Notes: generated by a model not told the origin, from the sequence alone. A stretch of DNA of 64,000 bases from Nelumbo lutea (GCA_022828595.1 JAKGHH010000001.1:76256401-76320400); one strand, 5' to 3'. Shown: positions 45,621 through 57,637, numbered from the stretch's first letter. Translations and numbers: made by a program.

Positions 45621-46415
45621 GCAAACACTGTACTCTCATATGCTAATGGGTGGGTTGATTTTTGCCTGGACCATGCTCCTCATGATTTAGTTTGCATTTG
45701 TTTAAGTGACTTAGGCAGCGTTTGGATGCAGTGCAAAACCTGGTTTAGTGTATTTTATACTCCGGTCCAATTTTGTGGCCATTTGGAAGGGGTGTAAAAG
45801 TACATCGAAGATCAGTGTAAAAGCCATTTTCAAAACTTTTCTACTTCGAATACCGATGTATTTTATACAATGATTTTTCGATGTAAAACTCGATCGAAGT
45901 AACCATCATGTAAAAACAAAACAACGGCTCTTTTGTCTCCTCTCTCTCTCTCTCACTGTCAAGCACTGCCGAGATTCTTTCACTAGCATCCTCCACCACC
46001 GTCGCGATTCTGCTAGTCACCCCATTCTCTCTTCCACTCCCTCCCTCTCTCATTCTCTCTCGCTTTTTCTTTTCTTTTTCTCACTATCTGTTCTCTTTTT
46101 GTCACAGGTTCGAACGCATTCATCTCCAAACACAGAGGACACTCGCAACGAACCGAAGGTACCAGATCTAGACGTTGGCGAGGGAATGTTGTCAACTCAT
46201 TTCAGATCTGGAGAAAACCCAAAACAGATCTAAGATTTGTTTACGATTTATTTTTATGTTTATGGTTTGCGATTTGTTTGTAGTTCTTAAATCTGCAACT
46301 TGTTTATTTATTATGGTTGTTAGATCTGCGATTTTATGGGGAGCTGTCTCCCAATGAACTAGATGATCTTGGGATCCATCTAAATGTGATTTTCAATTTG
46401 GATGTCAAAGACCTA
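45621..46415. other. Intergenic, no supported gene
   Basis: Holds a CT-rich tract at about 45938-46085 that makes spurious open frames on both strands. Confidence 0.4.
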
Positions 46416-46622
46416 GGGTCCATTTGATAACAGCTGACATGGCTGAAATGAATGGCTTCTTTGTTTCCCTCTTTTAATAAAATCACCATTTATAAAAAAA
46501 AAAAAAAAAGGGCCGGATAGCATGTTGAGTTGATTTCTACATCTTACATGACTAATTATCCACTAAAACACAGAAAAATAATCATTCAATTCATCCATCG
46601 TGGCTGTTAACAAATGACCCCC
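46416..46622. mobile_element. 207-bp MITE with inverted ends
   Basis: The ends GGGTCCATTTGATAACAGC and GCTGTTAACAAATGACCCC are inverted copies, with an internal poly-A at about 46494-46509. The target duplication is unclear. Confidence 0.6.
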
Positions 46623-46939
46623 TGGCCTCTACGATGAACCATGTGCCCACAGTTCCCTTTTTAATCCGATTAATAACCACATTAGTTGAAAGACCACGGA
46701 GAAAGTTTGGTCAATGGGATTGGGTTTGGATTTCAAAATTTTGTGGGACCCATGTAAGTTTGATTTATCCGGATGCACTTCCCCAGGTAAACGATACCTT
46801 GCGCGACTCGGGTAAGTTGATTTCCCGAGTGGATGGTAAGCAGATAAAAATAAGAAATTTCAATATTGCCCCCACAAGATATAAAAGTTCGAGACTCTTA
46901 CCTTTTCTAAAAATCACCTCTGTGTTTCCCTCCTTCACT

Positions 46940-47165
46940 TCGTTCTACTTCTGCGTTTCTCCTCCACTCCTTTCTTCTTCTATGCCATTAATTCTTTCAC
47001 ACAGAAAATGCTGAGTTCTTCTATCGCTGATGCGTGTCTTTGAGTTTTGCTTCTCTGTGTATCTCTGCGTTTCTCCTCTGAAAATCACCTCTGCGTATCT
47101 CTGAGTTCTGCTTCTCTGCATTTCTCCTCTGAAAATCACCTCGGAGTTCTGCTTCTCTGCCTTCG
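46940..47165. repeat. Pyrimidine-rich tandem repeat, possible 5' UTR
   Basis: Words such as 'tttctcctctgaaaatcacc' and 'ctgagttctgcttctctgc' recur about every 57 bp. A pyrimidine-rich tract and a possible donor (AACAGTAAG at about 47306) follow. This could be the untranslated first exon of a plus-strand gene, perhaps the one with exons at 51175-51911, but nothing links them directly. Confidence 0.35.
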
Positions 47166-47677
47166 CTGCTGCTATATCAACTCATCGCAAATTCTGAAGA
47201 GTTGCCGTCGCCGTCCTCCCTCTGTTGCCGGCACCATTGATCATCCCAGTTGTTGTCGCCGTTTCGTCTAGTTGCCGTCGCTGTTCATTTTTTCCTCCAT
47301 TTAAACAGTAAGAATCGCTATTTCACTTGTCGTTGATCCACCATTCCTCTGTAATGCATCTTATTTTTTTTCATCTTATTCAAAAAGTGTTGTTTCTTAT
47401 CTTATTGTTTCTCTTTTATTATTATTTCATTGATTTCCTTTTTTTATTTTGATTTTTTGTTTCCATATTTCTTGGATCTAGTATTTTGGTTTTTTAGATC
47501 AACTGTGATACCTAGAGTTTTCAGAATCAGAACAGAAACAATTCTTGTTGTAGAAGATCTACTCGGTGAATCACTGTAAGTAGTTGATTAATTTTGAATT
47601 TCTAGATAACATTGTCTTGTTTTCTATTTCATGAATTTGTTAGGCACTAGGGGAAGATGTTAGGCACTAAAAACATG

Positions 47678-48015
47678 TTAAAAGATCATATTGAGAACCT
47701 TCGGTGGCTGAATATTGTTAGGCACTAGAGGAAGAACAATGCAGGATTGAAAATCTGCACGGAGCCCATTAATTGTTTCTTCGGAAGCTTCAAGCAAGCC
47801 TTCGGTGTCTAAATCTGAAGCCCTTGAATTAAATGATAAAAGATCATATTGAGAATTATCAGAAATAGGAGATACACCACGAGGCAAACTACTTTGGGAA
47901 CTAGTTGAATCTTTTATTTCAATTGGATCATATGCATCGCCACTCAAGTTGTTTCCAGGGGAAATGTCCATCTTGTCTGTAGAACTATCGGCTGAGTCAG
48001 AACTATGGTGTGACC
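47678..48015 (-). pseudogene. Exon fragment of a plant coiled-coil (EEIG1/EHBP1-like) protein
   Basis: The minus-strand reading starts after a plausible acceptor (CATCAG at about 48016-48021) with SHHSSDSADSSTDKMDISPG, continues through STSSQSSLPRGVSP and SQYDLLSFNSRASDLD, and ends EGLLEASEETINGLRAD before breaking off. Serine-rich text leading into LLEAAEETIEELRAE is what I recall from plant myosin-heavy-chain-like proteins with an N-terminal EEIG1/EHBP1 (C2) domain. No other exon of that protein is visible, so it looks like a captured or left-over exon. Confidence 0.45.
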
Positions 48016-48959
48016 CTGATGCTCAGAAACTTGGGTCCTGTGGTAATAAAAGTAGAGAGCAAAATTGTGATTTTCGAGGAAAGAAATGCTAATCAGTACA
48101 ACAAAAAGCAGAAAAATAAAAAAATAAAATTGCATATGTAATTTGCCTACAGAAAAACTAGAGAAGCATCAAGGGCCTGTCTGACAATATTACCTCAGAT
48201 GCACCTATCCAAACTCATCCTATAGGTAGTAAAGAGATAAGATACACTATATCACATTACACTACAAATAAGGAAGAATGAAATCTGGTTGAGATTTTAT
48301 TGTGGATGGATGAATAATGTGATATAAAATTTATTGTAATATAAAATGTAATATAAAATTTACATTCATTATCACTTTCCAGTGCCCACAGACGGGCGAC
48401 TCCACTAGGGAGACCCTGGGAACAGTGTGTGCCATTTCCCTTGCTGGTTCCAGCTGTGGCAATCGGTTTCGGTTCCCAGACAACAGTTTGTTTCCTGTAA
48501 AATTTAAAGTCCCTCTTGTTTACACTTTTTTTGCAGCTTGTTCTGAGTTTGTTTTTAGTTGAAGCATTCCTAGTTTTATTAGTATGGGTCTGGATTGAAT
48601 TCCTAGGATGGATAGCTGTCTTGATTTCTGTGATTAAACCATCTCGGTTTGGATTCTAATTAATGGGTAATTATGAGGATTTGCTATCCTTGCTGATTTT
48701 GAATTTATGATGGCTTAGTTGCATATGCATAAGGTCAGGTCATTAGTGGTTAGATTTTATGTTCAAATAACTCCTTGTGATGAATAAAATGAATAATTTC
48801 TTTGTAGTTTCTATTGGCTTAAGCATGAGTGATTTTATTTTTAACTCAAATCAGGTTTGGATGTTACTATTTACTTCATGTTGATGCTTATTTGTTGCTG
48901 AATATGATAAAATGGACATATATGGATTGAGGTAGTGAGAAATGATTTAACAGCCCATA
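48016..48959. other. Intergenic, no supported gene
   Basis: Only AT-rich sequence and a palindrome-like stretch near 48300-48365; no domain. Confidence 0.4.
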
Positions 48960-49080
48960 TTTTTATAATGGATATGGCACTGAATAGAATGGTGTGGCAG
49001 AACAGGATTCATGTAGTTGACTGGCCCAACGTCATATAGTTGGGACAAAGCTTTAGATGATGACAATGATGATGATAGCC
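48960..49080 (+). mobile_element. RTE-type LINE 3' end relic
   Basis: Reads NRMVWQNRIHVVDWP, then 'catatagttgggac' and a GAT/GAC-trinucleotide tail: the usual ending of plant RTE LINEs, and the same ending as 2370-2475. It is 5'-truncated. Confidence 0.6.
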
Positions 49081-49439
49081 ACCCATGGTATGCAGTTGTC
49101 CCAAGTTTTGCTAAAAAAATACCATGGGACTTACTGCTTTAGGGGTCCAAAAATATCTGGTAAAACTTAAAAGATAACAAAAGGTAAGAGTTGACATATC
49201 TCAAATGTTCCATCATTGGGGATTGCCTTTTCTAAGAAAAGGTAAGAGTTATATTACATCCAGAAAGCAAAAAAATATACAAAATATGGAGAAGCAGTTT
49301 CTCCTACCAAACGATGCATGGGAATGGAGATATTGCTCCATTAAAAAATAAAAAATAAAAACTATTGATTTCTGAAGTAGGGAGACCATCTGCTATGGCA
49401 TTCAGACTAGTAGAGGCAGATTACTATGCAAAAATGGAT

Positions 49440-49500
49440 CCTTCATGCTCATGGTGTGGTCAAGTTAAATTTTGATAGTTGATCCATCAGCAAGCCTGTC
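49440..49500 (+). pseudogene. Tiny RNase H-like fragment
   Basis: A reading VKLNFDS followed by a stop matches the first strand of the RVT_3 RNase H domain, as at 22363-22602. Another such fragment (IKLNLDGCSIRIPGAPISNV) lies at 52780-52840. These are scattered LINE debris. Confidence 0.4.
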
Positions 49501-49712
49501 GAGAATGAAGACAATGTTTGTTGATAGTAGCAATATGTTTTAGGTGCTACCTTCTTCTTACCTGGTTCATATATAGCAGAAATTACCATCTCAAGTCTGA
49601 ACTGGAGCAATTAATTTCCAACTGCTAAGAGTAGACTCAAAGTTGAGGTCATTTCATGGTTTCAGGAAATTATTGAAATGATTCCATTTCACATCAATTA
49701 AACATGCCATAT

Positions 49713-49837
49713 GGCTCAGTTTGGGAAGAGTGTACAATTGCAATATGTACAGTGCAACAATAAGGTTTATAAATAACAATTTTTGCACATGCAGTTCACT
49801 AAACATATTTGTATCTGCGTTCTTTTCAAATGGAGCC
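49713..49837. mobile_element. 125-bp MITE, same family as 43610-43728
   Basis: The ends GGCTCAGTTTG and CAAATGGAGCC are inverted; the interior is AT-rich, with 'aatatgtaca' in common with the other copy. Confidence 0.6.
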
Positions 49838-51174
49838 TAAGGAACCAAAATCTTTCACTATTAGTAAGGATTCATTTTGGTTGGCAGTCGGAAATCGGAA
49901 TTATTAAAATAATTAGTATTTAATACTTCATAGATGTGTCCATGAATCTTTGGTTTTTCATCTTGCCAAGTCAGATTCCTGAACATGTGTTGGATTCTGA
50001 TTCTTGTGACTATGTCCATGCAACATTGCTTTGTAGTTTTTGGGAAGTCTTGTTGCTTATATCTCTTTCTTTCATCTAAAGAAGTTTCCATTATCAATCA
50101 AAAGTTAAACTGGGGACCATCCCTTATCAGATTCATGTTGAAGTTGATTAGTTTTATTTCTATTTATATAGTTAGAACATGCATGGGATTCAAAATATGC
50201 TTTCAATGCAAACTCTTTTTTTTTTTTTTTGGCAATTCCACTCTAGGGCCTTATCCTCGTAATTAATGGATTGTAAGCCCCCAGTTCAGTTTCTGCTACT
50301 ACAATCACTCTCCTTGTTGGCCTTCCCCTATCTCTTTTAAATTCATTCACTTGAATTGTGATATGTTTATCTTCTATGAATTGGTTCCTTTTCTATATTT
50401 CTAGCCTTTCAAATAAAAAAGATATACTTACAATTGAGTGTATCCTTAGGAAGCCAGTATGTAACAACCTCAATAAAATTTAACAGTGTTCAATATAAAA
50501 ATATAGCATTAGGTATCATTCTTTGTGATGCTCCTCCCTGGCACAAGATCACCATTCTCCCTTGACATAACTCTGTCAAAATATATACATAAGCAAAACC
50601 CAATATATATATCCAACATTCTGAAGAAATTTGTAGTTTTGTACATGCATTTATAGAGACTAGCAGGTCTAACTTCCCCAAAAAAGTTTCTAGCTTATTA
50701 TCATCATCCTCAGGAATGGCCATAATTATCATCAGCACCTCATAGTGCTATACCAAACAACTTAACAAGCAATTCATGGACTTTCAAGGGAAATGAATGC
50801 GGTGAGCTTGAATTTTCTCAGCAAGGAAGCAGGCAATACATGGAACTTCGGAGCTCAAGGGCATATGATTCTTCTAATAATCAGATGTACTGGAATGGAC
50901 TCACTTAGAGCTTAATAGATTTATGCTATGCACTTACCCTTTTTCCCCAGTTTTGCTTGGACCTCTTTTTTGAGTTTCAATTCCTGGCTTTTGACCTTGA
51001 AAATAAGTTCTGGTTTTGCTCAGTTTTAAGTTGCAGTTCTACTCCTTTAGTAGCTTATTGGGTATGCTGGTATTAATTAGGAAGAGCAAGAGCTCTTTTA
51101 ATTAGTTTGTTTTAAATTTGAAATCCAGATATTTAACTTGGCCTTGGAATATCAATGGAGCATCCACTTTTCAG

Positions 51175-51911
51175 GTAATGCAAGCAACTAGCAAACTTGG
51201 TATCTCAATTACTGTCAATAAAGTAGGAAGTGATTCCCCAAACACTGGAGCTCCTACTACTGTCTCTCCAATTGATGGGTCTAAAGAATGGCAACCAACA
51301 TTTACTTTGGACGAAGATGGGCTCCTTCATCAGTTACATGCTGCTCTTGTGCAGTCTCTTGATACTGCTGCATGGCAGTTGCTCATACACTGATATTATC
51401 CTCTTTTGTTTTTCTATCACTAGTTATTGTTTGTCATGCCTATATTTAGATGTTTTCATGTGGATCTTCTGTTTGCAGCAAAGTTGCCTTTACCCAATAT
51501 GCACAACAGCCTCATCAACTTTCATTTGTCCCTGCCATACAGGAATGCATTGATGCTATAACTGAACACCAAAGGCTTCATGCTCTAATGAAAGGAGAAT
51601 GGGTTAAAGGTTTGTTACCACAGAGCAGTGTCCGAGCTGATTACACAGTGCAAAGGATCAGGGGTAAGTTTTCTTATATTTTACTCTTGCTTATAGGCCT
51701 AGGTTGAACCTTTTATTACAGTTGCTTCCATTTGGATGGGATAACTCATATAGCAGTCACTATAATCATGGCCCCATGGGTTTTGTGGAATCTCACAGAG
51801 CTTGCTAAAGGAATCTGCTTGAAGAATTATGAATATCTGGGGAGTGGGGAGGTTTATGACAAAGTGAACAAGAAATGGACTCTTGAGCTTCCAACAGATT
51901 CTCACTTGCTA
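51175..51911 (+). CDS. Three collinear exons of an unrecognised plant gene
   Basis: Exon A 51175-51377 (acceptor TTTTCAG), exon B 51479-51663 (acceptor TTTGCAG, donor GTAAGT), exon C 51799-51911 (acceptor CTCACAG, donor GTATAT). Introns 51378-51478 and 51664-51798 are GT-AG, and removing them gives one open reading of 167 codons without a stop. It includes EWQPTFTLDEDGLLHQLHAA, VAFTQYAQQPHQLSFVPAIQ, GEWVKGLLPQSSVRADYTVQ and NYEYLGSGEVYDKVNKKW. The donor after exon A (GTTGCT) is weak. A further exon may begin at 51985 (after ATTACAG). The composition is that of a real conserved soluble protein, not a transposon. I do not recognise the family. The first and last exons were not found, so it may be a partial or dying gene. 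Confidence 0.55.
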
Positions 51912-52420
51912 GTATATCTTTTTTTATTTTGGTAGGATGAGGTGGGGGATCTCTGTTAATAACACTTCACTTCTTTCATTACAGGAAGTAGCAGAGAAAC
52001 TTACGTTGCAAGTGCTTTGGGTCCTCACATTATTCTTTTCTTCATTTGTTGTATATGCCCATTTGTTAATTTTATTATTGTGATTTTGAAGGTCAAAGGA
52101 TTGACATGATCTTATAAGCATTGACATTTTAAACTCTCCTCTGCTATTTGTTATTTGTGAAAATTCAATGGTTCAGTAAATAACCAGAACTAGTTTGATT
52201 TTCATAAAGAAAACCAGAAATTATGACAGCAGTCTTAAATGCCCAAAATTTGAGCCCAAAATAATGGCAGATGGTGTTTTCTTCTATCGTTCCAGAGGAA
52301 AAACTTGAATTAGGCTCAAATTGGGTTTAAAAGAAGAGGCAGCATGGTTTATTTCCGAAAATTTAAGGGGCACTTAAGACTTTGTGACATGATTTTCAAA
52401 TCTTTGTCCGAAGGGTAAAA

Positions 52421-52620
52421 TTGGAAAGAGATGAAAAACATAACAATTTACCCAGGAAAGTAGGTGTTGCAAAAGAACATGGGAAAATAAGAAACTTCAT
52501 TTACCTGGGTAAATCAAACAAAAAAAAGAACATGGGTAAATGCATTTACCCAGGAAACACTTACCTGGGTAAGTGCATTTACCCAGATAAATGTGTTTCC
52601 GAAAAAAGAACATGGCCTGA
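52421..52620. repeat. Cluster of inverted TTTACCCAGG words
   Basis: At least six copies of GGGTAAA or its inverse, including the perfect 18-bp palindrome GGGTAAATGCATTTACCC at 52534-52551. The right part ends GTTTCCGAAAAAAGAACATGG, like a MITE terminus. Probably a scrambled foldback element. Confidence 0.5.
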
Positions 52621-54240
52621 GTGTCTAAAGTATTAACGGGATCTTTGTCATGGTTGAATCCTTAAATCCAATGGGTCGATAGAAGGTCTTACAATAAATG
52701 GAGTTGGCAAAGTAATAGCTATTAGTTCCTGTACTTGGAAGCAATCAATGAGGTGGGGTCCCCCTCCCTAAGATGCAATCAAGTTAAATTTAGATGGATG
52801 TTCTATTCGTATACCAGGTGCTCCAATTTCTAACGTTGTGCTTATAGAGCTGACTAATAAGTTTCCTGTATATTCAAGAACATAGGTTTTGAAGATTCTC
52901 ATGAATCATAGAAATTGGTAGCACTTCAGGGACATGGACTGGTGTTTCTCCTTTAACTTTAACTTGGTGGTTTTCTTTGTCAGTAGTAACAAAAGATTTA
53001 TTGGTAAAACATGAAAACATAGATAAAGGGAATAGATCACACAAGCAAGAAAGGAAATATAAAAAAAAAAAAAATACACTAGCAGAGTTCGAATTGGTGT
53101 TTCTGTGTCAAATTTTCAAAACAAGGAAGAACCTGTGGGTTTGTTTTTCTGTCTCTATGCCATTTCGGCTTCAATTTCTTTAATCTTTGTTTCTACCAAC
53201 AGAGTAGATAGATTAAATTTTTTCACTTCTATACAGCATAGGATCAAACTGCCAAATTGAGTGTCTGATTAGAAACCCAAACTACATCAGGTTTTTTGAT
53301 AAAAATATATCATTTGTATGGAGGCATTTGGTCTTTGGGATACAGGTTTTCTGTTTTGTCTAGTGTAGGTATGTTGTTATATATTCTCAATGGTAGCCCC
53401 AGGGGACCCATTCCATTCTTGTCCTCATCTCCCCCATAAACTTTTTAATTTCCCTAATCATATTCCCGGTGGAGGTCACCAAACATCATGTAAAGGCTTT
53501 TCTTTTTATGAATGATCATGTAAAGGATTCTTTACAGTGGAAGAAATGGCCACTAGTTGCTACTATAGCGGAATTATATACCACCTCCAGATTTAAGTAA
53601 GACCCCTTCATATACAAATTTAATCATCTGAACTAGGTTCCAGCTTAGCTAGTTAAAAGGTTTCACTGCAAAATATAAAACAAATTAGATTCTATTTAGG
53701 TATATATTGAGGGGAAATGATTTGATTTTCACTTTTGTTAGTGTGGAATGGTCGTATACAAAATACCATGGGGATCATTCTTTCCAATGAGCTAGCTCAT
53801 GTTGAAATCAGGGAAATAATGCTATTGAATGGAAGCCACAAATCCTTTAATCAACATAGCTAAGATTCTCACAGTCGTTGCTTGAAGATTGATAAAAAGT
53901 GGGCAATTTACGTACTGAGAATCATTAAAATCCTAATTCAATTATTTCTTGCCTGAATCCTTCAAATTTGGTTCTAGGGATTAGTTCAGAATTCATTTAG
54001 TTGATAAAGCACCCTCTTGTTTGCAGAAAACATCCATAAAGCATAATCTTTCTTGACTAATTCGTTTTGTGTTTAGTACTCAAGGATTTATGCCCAACTG
54101 GAATCTCTCCACTACTTAAACAACACAGTACCCCCTGTTTGATTAGCTTAAACTAACTCCAACACTTCATTCACTGCTTATTCTGCACTTAAAGATTAAC
54201 TGCTTATATATATTTGATCATGTCAATTTAATCCATCAAT
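52621..54240. other. Intergenic, no supported gene
   Basis: AT-rich, with one RNase H-like debris piece near 52780. The left end of the Harbinger element must lie in its right part, but no terminal inverted repeat was identified. Confidence 0.4.
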
Positions 54241-54249
54241 CAATTTGAC

Positions 54250-54897
54250 GTAAATGTAGTGGGCATGTAGGACTGCATAGGTGCTATCGATGAAACTCGC
54301 ATCCCATGCAAAGCGCCTATTGAAGAACATGTTAGATTCCATGGTAAGAAAGGGAAAACCACCTAAAATGTGATGACCGCAATTACATTTTACATGAAAT
54401 TTACATATGTATTAGCTGGTTGGGAGGGGTCAGCTACTGATGCAATGGTTCTATATGATTCTTTGCGGGGGGAATCTAGTCTTAGCGTACCTGACAGTAA
54501 GTTGCACAATCTTTTTTTTTTTACATCATACCAATACATCAAATGGTTCGTATGTGAACTAATTCCTAATTTCTTCAGTGTGAACGTAGGAAAATACTAC
54601 CTCGTAGATCGAGGATATAGAAATATGCCACGCTTCTTGGCTCCTTATCGGAACACATGGTACCACTTCAATGAGATTCAAGGTCATGTGCCTGAATCCC
54701 TAAGAGAAACCTTCAACCATAGGCATTATTCATTGAGAAATGTAGAGCACAAGATTGTCATTGCATGTTGTGTCCTTCATAACCACATAATGGGAATTAA
54801 TCCAAATGACGCATTAACTCGTCAAGGTATTCGAGAGGCAAATGCTCAAAATTCCATTGTTGGGAGGAGTGATGCCTTGGATGATGCACCAATTTGA
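54250..54897 (+). pseudogene. PIF/Harbinger transposase (DDE_4), dead
   Basis: Reads CIGAIDETRIPCKAP (first catalytic Asp) and RFHGKKGKTT, then a TAA at 54364-54366 where the family has Gln, then NVMTAITFYMKFTYVLAGWE and GSATDAMV. A 93-bp GT-AG intron (54497-54589) is likely; splicing restores DRKYYLVDRGYRNMPRFLAPY (second Asp). The family segment between LRNV and KIVIACCVLHN, which carries the catalytic Glu in ERxFG, is missing, leaving LRNVEHKIVIACCVLHNHIM. Stop plus loss of the third acidic residue make it inactive. Confidence 0.85.
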
Positions 54898-55455
54898 GGC
54901 AACCTAACACAACAATTCCAGAGAAATGAACTTGTAAGGCAGTCCTCATTTAGAGATCGGCTAGGGGTAGAAATGTTTCAAGATTGGCAGAGAATCAGGC
55001 GATGACTTCGATCAAATGAACAATGATTTGTTATTAGTATTGTTATGGACATTGTTGTGATATTAGTATTGTTTATTTCATATATGCTTAATTAATGTTG
55101 AACCCTCTGGATTTCATTATTAGTATCTACTTCTAGTTGGTGTACTTCCACCACCACTAAACATGCTCTCACTTTGGTTTAATGGTAATGTGTTGGATGG
55201 TGTTGTTCTTTTTAAATCTGTTATGTTAAATAAGTTTATTATTTACTTTTTGTTCTCCAAATTAATGTCCACTTGATATCTCATTATATTCTTGTGTTTA
55301 AATCCATTCATGGTGTAGGCATGGTTAATAGGAATTATGTCCGAAAAAGAGACACAAAGCTCATCTGTTGGTCACAGGGGAGGCCAACAAAGGGGGAAGC
55401 CATTGTTTGTGTCACGTCCACTAACATTGGGGGCAAATCGTGGTAAACAAATTCA
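54898..55455 (+). other. Spacer between the two Harbinger genes
   Basis: AT-rich; carries a possible ATG for the second gene at 55321, followed by RNYVRKRDTKLICWSQGRP, which runs into a stop. No other gene. Confidence 0.4.
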
Positions 55456-56628
55456 TTGAAATGATGCAATGGGTATGGCCTTGATAGAGTTACTAGTAGA
55501 GCAAGTTGCCCTATGCAATAAAATTGACAAGGGTTTCAAGACATCAGCATATACCTATGTCTATAGAGAAATGTCTAACTAGTTCCTAGTGGATATCAAA
55601 ACCCACAACATAAAGACTAGGATGTACACACTAAAGCAAATTTACACGAAGGCAAAAAAACTACTTGGGACATCTAGGTTTGGCTGGACTGAAGCTAGAA
55701 ATCATATTCAAGTAGGCACACAAGTGTGGGAGGAGTACACTTAGGTGAACCGGAAAAACTTCACTGATATGGTATGTAACAGCGTTGGTATTACAATGAA
55801 AATACTGGTTGTTGAATGCAAGCAAACCCACTTGCACACACCGTGAAAGGATGCGTCATGGAGATGTACAAGATGCAGGTGGTGCTAGGTAATGACTAAG
55901 CTACAGGGGATTATGCTCCGATGGGTACTGAGATGCAAGGTGATGTAGATATGGGTGATGATGATTATGTCGATGAGGGTGGTGATGATGTTAATGATGA
56001 TGCATCAACACTTGTGGGAGACATCATTGTCATCATCAATGACAATGGGATTCAATCACAAAATAACACACCTTGCCCTGGTTCAGGTAACCGTAAGAGA
56101 ACCCATGGTAGCAAGAAGAAACCGCATGAGCATTTTATCGAGGCAATTAATCATTTGAATCATACCATCAAGGAGATAATTGCCGCCCCGACCATTCAAA
56201 TAGAGCAGGATATGGTTAACACCCTGTACCGAGAAATTATGGACCTCGCTTCTAAAGGCTTTGATGTTTGTGTACTGAATCTGGTTTTTTGGTATTTAGT
56301 GGAGAATGAGAAAGAAGCAGAGATATTCATCGACAGGGATAAAGCCTTGCGAGCAGATAGTTTATACAGTTCTAACAAAGCTTCCTGGGTTTGGCAGAAT
56401 GCATTAGATGTGGACAGTGCTGGGTGTAGGTTTAAGATGGATTTGTCTATATGGACAGGTTTAGTTTATTTTGACAAATTAAGGATTGAGTGTGTTGATG
56501 ACTCTGTTCATGCCTCTTACTTTTCTTATATTTCAACTGTATATGGGTTGCAACTACCCCAGCAAGGTATTAAGGTAACCAACTCAACTTCCACTAGTTC
56601 AACTTCAATTAGTAGATACAATAGTTGA
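55456..56628 (+). pseudogene. Harbinger-associated Myb/SANT-like protein (broken)
   Basis: PIF/Harbinger elements encode a second, DNA-binding protein that helps the transposase enter the nucleus and bind the ends. Here stops and frameshifts interrupt a readable Myb/SANT-like domain: AMGMALIELLVEQVALCNKI, IKTRMYTLKQIYTKAKKLLG and FGWTEARNHIQVGTQVWEEY (about 55463-55740). The intact frame 55921-56628 then gives an acidic segment (residues 1-40), a basic NRKRTHGSKKKPHEHF stretch and a helical EAINHLNHTIKEII segment, as in these proteins. The last 60 residues (after about NKASWVWQN) do not resemble the family. Confidence 0.7.
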
Positions 56629-57498
56629 TTGTGTTCATGAATTATTTTGGGTGTGCCAAGTAAGATTGAAATAGAATACAAGTTGAACCAAAACAATCAA
56701 AACACAGAACAAAAGGAAAGAAATCAGATTTCATCTACAATTATATTATGATGAAATCAGATTTCAGATCTCATCTAGAATTATGTTACACTAGATTTCA
56801 TCATCTTGGTCATTGTTTTTATACTTTCTGAAATTTATGACCTCTATTGATCATCAATCTTCATTTGAAATTGCAGGCATAGGAAACAAACAAGACATTT
56901 TTTATTGAAAGTTGCCCACTAGAGGACAAGAATAGTTTCTTGAGATTGTCCTTCACAATTAAAATGGAAGTCAATATTTAATTTCGTTAAACTATACTTC
57001 TATGAGAATGGAACAATGCATGATTGGTTATATGTTTTAAAGTCTAATGGTGGGATATAGGCTGATTTGACTCCACTTTGGTTTCTACACTAGTTTGTCA
57101 CTTATTAATACCACCCCTTATTAAGGCCTGAATTGAATTCTTTGTTAAACTGATATGGGTCATTTGGGATTCTTCTCTAGATGATTTTTTTTTCTTTCTT
57201 TCTATTAGGTACAGGTTTCTTCTTATCTGTATAAATTAAACTCTATGAAATTGGGGACTCTTTGATTGGCCTGCTCTTTGGACATCTAGCTCTCTTCTGT
57301 AAAGCACTTATCTGGCAAATATATGGGTACATTTAGTGTTGGAACAGATTGCTAAGTGGAGCAAGAACAGCTGAGATTCTTAATTTTCAAAACTCACCAG
57401 AATTGGCAAGATTATAGTTGTTTCTTGTCATTTCTGGTAGGAAATAGGGTATTAAGGTAAGCAGTAATTAAGGTTTAGGTATGGGCATTTGAAGTTTT
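56629..57498. other. Intergenic, no supported gene
   Basis: AT-rich; repeats of 'tcagatttca(t/g)' near 56725-56800. No domain seen. Confidence 0.4.
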
Positions 57499-57637
57499 TA
57501 TGATTGAATTCATGATCCAATGCTTCCATAACGTGATTGCCAGTAATTAGGGACTTTCGTATTATTGATTTGAAGGGCAAAGCTTGGTTCTACATAAGAA
57601 CTTCAAATGGAAGCATTGGATCATGAATTCAATCATA
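57499..57637. repeat. Perfect 31-bp inverted repeat
   Basis: 57499-57529 and 57607-57637 are perfect reverse complements (core TGATTGAATTCATGATCC) around a 77-base spacer. Another copy of the word 'gcaaagcttggttctac' and of 'ttaggtttaggtatgggcat' occurs nearby, so this is a small, locally rearranged repeat. Confidence 0.85.

Noticed and set aside
45841..46195. Arg/Glu-rich open frames
   Set aside because: Encoded by a simple CT-rich tract read on the minus strand.
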